Source: Semisulcospira habei
Taxonomy: Eukaryota; Mollusca; Gastropoda; Semisulcospiridae
Assembly (NCBI GenBank): GCA_036245525.1
Contig: BTPG01000001.1
Span: 219,541,320 to 219,605,319 of the forward strand
Length of the DNA: 64,000 bases
Direction of reading: 5' to 3'
Shown here: in pieces, positions 24,301-30,800 of the stretch
How the letters are laid out: each line of letters opens with the position of its first letter
Position numbering within the stretch: position 1 is the stretch's first letter
Position numbers and translations under genes: made by a program
Notes under the pieces: generated by a model
The model's database searches: none
What the model was told of the DNA's origin: nothing
What the model saw: only the letters and a program-made list of their open reading frames with translations

Positions 24301-27300
24301 CACTGTTTGGAATGATCTGGGAAGAGGAGGTGATGCCGGCTGACTGGAAGGAGGGATACCTAATCAAGCCTCCCAAGAAAGGCGACCTCAGCAAGTGTTC
24401 CAACTACAGAGGAATCACCTTGCTGTCAGTACCAGGTAAGGTCTTCAACAGGATCATCCTGGAGAGAATGAAGAGCTCCGTCGATCCCCAGCTGAGAGAC
24501 CAGCAAGCAGGATTCAGGAAAAACCGATCATGTACAGACCAGATTGCCACTCTCCGCATCATTGTGGAGCAGTCTCTGGAGTGGAGCTCCCCGCTGTACG
24601 TCAATTTTGAGGATTACGAGAAAGCATTTGACAGCGTGGACCGAGAGACTTTGTGGAAACTCCTACGACACTACGGTGTACCCACAAAACTTGTCTGCCT
24701 GATCAAGAGCAGCTATGATGGCATGACATGTCGCGTGATCCTTGAAGGGCAGTTCACCAGGGAGCTCCAGGTCAGAACCAGCATCAGGCAGGGGTGTTTG
24801 CTGTCTCTGTTCCTCTTCCTACTGGCCATAGACTGGGTCATGAAGAGGACCACAGAGCAGAGAAGAATCGAAATATTCATTTTTCTCTAAAAGGTATTTT
24901 TTCGAAAAATACTTACCGATGACATGACTTTGTGGAAATGTCTACTACTAGCTCAATTTTAGCCTACTCACCCGTTGTGTGTGCCCACACAACCCGGGAG
25001 GCACTCGGGGAACCCCCCAGAGGGGCAGAGAGTTGTCTCCCGTTCCTGCCCTACCGGATCCGGTCACGAGACCAGCCAGTCTGATACTTCGCTCAAAAGC
25101 GGCAAGCGGGGCAGGTGGGAGGGTCCTCCGAGTCATGTCATCGGTAAGTATTTTTCGAAAAAATACCTTTTAGAGAAAATGAATTTGTTTCCTCAAAAAC
25201 ATTACCGATGACATGACTTTGTGGAAGAATTGCGATGAGGAGGAGGGTGCTGCGTAAAAACTCCTTAAGGGTAAAACAGCGCCGTCCTCCCGGTCGCAAA
25301 ACTCCCGACAATTTTAGCGAAGTGCATACCTATGGCGCCGGTGGCGCCGGGAGGGAGTGTTGCGCTGCGGCGATGTCCCCCACCAGGGCGAGATTCTCTC
25401 GCTGGCCTGCCAGGTCCCTGAGGTAGAAGCGGGCGAATATAGATTCAGTTTTCCAGCCCACAGCTGCCACGATGTCCTTGACAGCGCAGTTTCGATCAAA
25501 CGCGATGCTCGTGGCCATGGCTCGTACCTCATGTGCGCGAATGTGCAGCCTCTTCGCTCCCTGCGGGGAGATATCTTGATAGGCGGAGCGTATGACCCAG
25601 TGGAGCCAGGAAGAGATCGTCTGGGCTGTTATGTCATTCCTGCTGGGTCTCAGAGGTAGGAAGAGGCGCGAACGTCCCCTGCGGAAGGCTTTAGAACGCC
25701 GCAGATAAACTCTAAGGGCGCGCACGGGATCCTGTTGCCTGGTCTCCCGGGACAGGGGTTGGTTACTCAGCGGCCATACAGTGATAACCTGAGGCGCGGT
25801 CAGAGGAGACCTGTTCTTGGCAAGGAAGGCAGGGTCCGTAAGTAGTTGAACGGACCCGTCCGCTCGGAACTGTAGGCAGGTAGGATGCGCCGAGAGCGCG
25901 TGTAGCTTGCTCACCCGTGCGGCGGTAGCAAGGGCCAGCAGGAAGCACGTCTTGCGTGTCACGTCTGCGAAACGGGCCAAAGGTAAGGGTTCGAAGCAGG
26001 CAGAATTCAACCACGTTAGCACCCAGGGCAGATCCCAGCGGGGAAGGAGTGAGCGGTGGGTTGGGCGCTGGATGCCAAAGTGTCCCATAAGGTTGGCTAG
26101 GTCTTTGCAGGTGCCCGGGTCTGGGAGTCCAAGGTGTCGATAAGTGTCAGCGATCATGGACAGGTAACCCCTCACAGTGATGGGGGCTAGGCCTAGTTCT
26201 TGTAAGAGCCAGAGAAAGAAGTCCGCCAGCTGAGGATTAGTCAGTTCCGTGGGGGTCAGGCCGTGTTCGGAGCACCAGGAACACAGGATTCGCCACTTTC
26301 CCTCGTAGACTCGAATGGTCGAAGGTCTGCGGGCCGCAGCGATTGCCTCCACTGCTGCACCTGAGTAGCCTCTAGCTCCGAGAGCTTGCCGCACAACCTC
26401 CAGGCATGAAGGAGGAGCCGCTCCGGGCAGGGGTGGAACAGCGGCTGGCGCGGTTGCTTGAGCATGGTGCGTGGGGTGGGAAGCAGCAGGGGCGGGTCCG
26501 TGGCGAGGATGAGAAGGTCGGTGGTCCAGGAGCGGTTCCAGGCGAACGGAGCGACTAACAGGAGGACCGCCGAGCAGCCCCGAAGCTTGAGGAGGACTTT
26601 GGGTACGAGGACCGTCGGGGGGTAAGCGTAGGCCACAAGGCCATCCCAGGGAATGGAGAGAGCATCGACAGCCCAGGCAAGGGCATCGGGAATCGGGGAG
26701 ACGAAGAGGGGAAGCTGGTGGTTCCACCTTGTGGCGAACAAGTCGACCTGGGGATCTCGGTCCAAAGGGGGGAGCGACGCAAGGGAGGCGGGCTTCGAAA
26801 GGCGATCCGGAGGCCGTCTAAGATGGTGTCGCAAATCCAGGGGTCGTCGGGAAAGAGTGCGAGCCAATTTCCGCGGAAAAAGGCTAGCCTCCCGCCGACC
26901 GGAGACCCCGAGGAGGTCGGCGGGGGCAGGGTCAGGGGGCAGTCAGGCGGCCCGCCCACGACCCGGTCGCCGGGTGGGACGGGGCCAAGCGGGAGCACGG
27001 GACCTGGAGGGTCTGGGCCGGCCAAAGGCGGGGGTCTGCACGGGGGCCGAAGAGGGAGCTGAGGAGGCAACGCAGGAGCCTGGCGGGAGGACGGAAAGTG
27101 GCGGGGAGGGGGGGTACTGCAGGGCCAGCGGTCGGGGTTGGAGGCTCTAACGGAGGACCAGGTGTCGCCGAACAACAGGGGCCCACCCAGCGGAGCACGA
27201 CGAAGCTGCGCGCGCAGGTCAGGAGACATCGTCCGGCAGGCCAGCAGTAGGGCGTCTCGACGCATCAGGTCACAATTGGCGGAGGCAGCCATAGCGTTAA

Positions 27301-27773
27301 CCGACGAGTGGTAGGCGGCGCGGTTGGCGACTTCCACTAAGACCAGCAAATCCCCAAGGAGAGGCGTGATAGAAGGGTGCCAGGAGTCCTCCACGCGACG
27401 GACGAGGGCTTGCGTGAGGAGCTCAAGGAAACCGGCACAGGCTAAGGTGTTCCGGACCAGGGACGTTGTCTTATCCAGGCCACGGGGGAGGGAACGTCGA
27501 AGCAGAGCTTGCGACATGGCAGGGGGGTCCGGAGCAGGAAGAGGGATGGAGAAAGCCTGGGAATGGCCGGCATACCAGTCCCGACGGAAGGCAATGTCCA
27601 GGCCAGCCGGCCAGTGACGATCGGTGAAGAAAACTGGCTCACGTGACGTGGCAAGTTGCAGGTGCGCCGAGAAAGCATCTCGCAGCTCCTTAAAGCCGGG
27701 CGGCTGGGGAAGCGACTTGAATCTCTTGCCCTGACGCTCGGCATCCATGAAGGCGGAGACCTTCCTCTTCAGG

Positions 27774-27805
<32 letters not shown>

Positions 27806-30800
27806 GGCTGGGCAGGCGTCGGCTGGCAACGTCGCAGCGATGATCCTGACGGCTTCGTCCAAGGCTAAGAGGGTCTCCGCACGGGAAGAAGACGGAAGAG
27901 CCGAGGGGGTAGCATCATCGAAGTCAGCGGGCGAAAGGGAGCGACCATCCTCGTCCAAAAGGGCCGAGACGGAGTCCTTGGGCAGCGTCTCCTCCTCCAG
28001 GGGGCGGCGAGAAGGCGGGCGAGTCACCGTGATAGCCGAAGGCCGAAGAGTGGGCAGGAACTGTCTTGGAAATCGCGGGAAGCCCGGGGACGAGCAGGTA
28101 GTGACGACCGCTGCGGCGAATGACGTGGCGAACGCAAGTAGGCGCGAGGAAGGGTCCTGTCCGGAGCGTGAGAACGAGGTCTGGAACGTGGACAGCGACC
28201 AGCCGGAGAGGGGCACGGACGAGGAGAGGAGGGCCGATGACGGAGGTGACGAGGCGAACGCGTCGAACGGCGCGAAGGCGAGCGCGAATGCGCACGCGAA
28301 GAGGAGGGGTGGCGACGATCCCGGTGGGATGAACGATCCTTCCGACGGCGCTCGAGTGGCGAGCGCGAGTGTCTCGAACTAAAGGTGGAACGGGAGGAGT
28401 CGGGGGCGTGACTGCGTCGCGCAGACTGGGGCTGACGTCTCTCCTGGCGGGACTCACTGAGAAGGGCGCTATGCCGGCGTTCAGATCCTCCGGAAGGATC
28501 AGCGGGCTTATCTGGGAGAGACTGGTGAGGAAGGCCGGTCAACGTGGGACGGCTCAGGGCAGACTGCTGCAGGCCGGGCTCAGTGAGGCGGGCGCTCTGC
28601 CGGCAAACAGACCCTCCGGAAGGGTCAGCGGGCGTGGCAGCAGTGGCAGTCCTCTGGTCAGCTGACAACGCAGACACCCGACGGGGATTCCGTTCCGTGA
28701 GGCCAGGGCGGGAAGGGGCGGTCGTTACCATAAAGGCGGCAGAAGTGGCCACTGGAGCCGGATGCGAGGTAGCAGGCGGAGGACGCTCTCGCCGGTAGAA
28801 GCTCCAGAGGTCCGACCAAAGCATCTCCGGCCAGGTTGCACAGATATCACAAAGGTGGTCCGAGGAGCAGCCAGCACAAGGAAGGCAGACTGCATGGTCA
28901 TCCGTGGGCCACTGGAAGTCGGCGCATTGGGAGCACGTAAGCATTCTGGTTCTGCAACAGACGAAGGGCATGGCAAGGTCGTCAATGCAGGCAAGGGCGT
29001 CGAGCCCAAACAAAGGTACTCCGGACGCCGCGACAGACAGCGCGTGAAACAGTGGTTACATTCTCTGAGGGCTAAAGGGCCTTTAAGCTAGACGAACGGA
29101 ACGTGGGTGCCAAGCGGCCCTACGAAAAACCAGCGTGCAAAAGGCCAAGTCTACACGTAAGCTAACGAGGCATAAAAAGGAGAGGGAAGGCGACGTCCCG
29201 CGATGAGACTCGCAACAAAGGCTGTCCAAGGCGCCGGAAAGTTAAGTTCAACAGCTGGTGCCAATGCCGTAACACAATGAAAAGGAAAGCCCAAAAAGCA
29301 GCCGGCTCTCGGCCCGAGGGCCGGCTGTGGGTAGCTACCGCTACCTTACCTCCGAGACGAAGCGGGAACGGGGGGAAGGGTAGCCAAACACCCGTCACAG
29401 TACGGAGGAGAGCAGGGGAACCCCAGAACGGAGCAAAGCAGAAGCAGCGAGAAGGCAGGTCAGCGCTAGAAGGCAGCAGAGCACACGAAGAAGTCGGCAA
29501 CGAGCGTAGGCAAAGACGAAGACCGGTCGAGGCAGAGCGGGAGCAAAGCCAGACACGTCTTCTCTGCACGAGCGAAGTAGCAAGACTGGCTGGTCTCGTG
29601 ACCGGATCCGGTAGGGCAGGAACGGGAGACAACTCTCGGCCCCTCTGGGGGGTTCCCCGAGTGCCTCCCGGATTGTGTGGGCACACACAACGGGTGAGTA
29701 GGCTAAAATTGAGCTAGTAGTAGACATTTCCACAAAGTCATGTCATCAGTAATGTTTTTGAGGAAACAAACAGTGAACACTGTGGACACAGCTTGACGAC
29801 CTCGATTTTGCAGACGACCTGGCTTTACTGTCCCACACTCATCAACAAATGCAGGACAAGACAACGAGGCTTGCTGACATCTCGTCCCAAGTGGGCCTCA
29901 CCATCCACAAACAGAAAACAAAGACAATGAGGCTGAACGCAACCAGGGAAGAACCAGTCTTGCTTGCTGGCACCCCGTTGGAGGAGGTGGAGTCCTTCAC
30001 CTATCTCGGGAGCATCATCGACAAAAGAAGGTGGCACTGATGCAGATGTCAGAGCACGAATCGGTAAAGCCAGAGCAGCCTTTCTCCAGCTGAAAAAGTG
30101 TGGAGTTCCAGAGAGCTGTCACAACACACCAAAGTCCGGATTTTCAACTTAAACGTAAAAGCAGTTCTCCTATATGGAGCAGAGACTTGGAGGTTGACAA
30201 AAACCACAGTCAACAGAGTACAGATTTTCATAAACAGTTGCCTTAGAAGAATCTTGAAAATCCACTGGCCAGAGAAGATCAGCAACGTCAGACTCTGGGA
30301 GAGAACAGAGCAGATAACAGCAGAGAATGAAATTGGATGAAGAAGATGGGGTTGGATTGGTCACAGTCTGAGAAAGCTAGTTTCCAGTATCACTAGGCAG
30401 GCATTGTCATGGAACCCCCAGGGAAAGAGAAAAAGAGTCAGGCCGAGAAACACCTGGCGTCAAGACCTCCAAGCAGACATCAAGAGACTGGGAACCACCT
30501 GGAGTAAAATCAAAGGAGAAGCACAGGAGTCGCTGGAGGTATGTAAATGTGCCCCAGATATATTAAGCCCAGTATGAAGAAAGATCCATTTTCACATGAA
30601 TGCGTAAGTTGGCCAAGTTTTCAAACCTGCATCAGAGTAGGCATACATGACGGCTGCATTCTTGAACTTGATATTATTATTAGACCTGGGGCTCTTTTAC
30701 AAGTTTTAAAGTCCTGAAATGCTTGTTTATGTCTTTCACCAAATTTTTATGGATGTACAGCAGAAACAAACAAATCACAGAAATTAAGTTTAAAATAACC

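Larger units (their letters stand above)
24876..29770 (-). mobile_element. DIRS-type tyrosine-recombinase retroelement, RT core deleted
   Basis: Inserted in the RTE RT gene with no target-site duplication: the flanks ...aaata (24875) and cagtg... (29771) join to the sequence of intact RTE copies. Inverted terminal repeats at 24876-25094 and 29571-29770 share a long inner part but differ at their outer ends. An internal complementary region at 25131-25226 consists of the complement of one outer end joined directly to the complement of the other (junction 25183/25184), the mark of DIRS elements. Minus-strand order: gag-like frames, a stub of RT, an RNase H tail, tyrosine recombinase. GC-rich coding, unlike the surrounding LINEs. 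Confidence 0.93.
16875..30543 (+). mobile_element. Nearly full-length RTE-type LINE, split into three parts by later insertions, 13-bp TSD
   Basis: Target duplication taaatgtgcccca at 16862-16874 and 30544-30556. Its own sequence is 16875-17963, 23507-24875 and 29771-30543, about 3.2 kb, the usual RTE size. Part 1 has the 5' UTR and an AP-like endonuclease (MGTWNVKTMYQSGK, LGISEARWTQ, IIMSDFNAKIGED, ASDHHLL). Part 2 has the linker and RT (SNYRGITLLSVPGKVFNRII, FRKNRSCTDQIATLRI, YEKAFDSVDRE). Part 3 has the LDFADDLALLSH catalytic block, the YLGS thumb and the WIGHSLRK end. The 3' end is truncated at CGCTGGAGGT and lacks the (GTAA)n tail of the other copies. It is antisense to NAA38. Confidence 0.93.

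Noticed and set aside
26653..28382. Plus-strand Gly/Arg-rich frames opposite the DIRS element
   Set aside because: High GC content removes stops on the antisense strand; the minus frames carry the recognisable recombinase and gag features.
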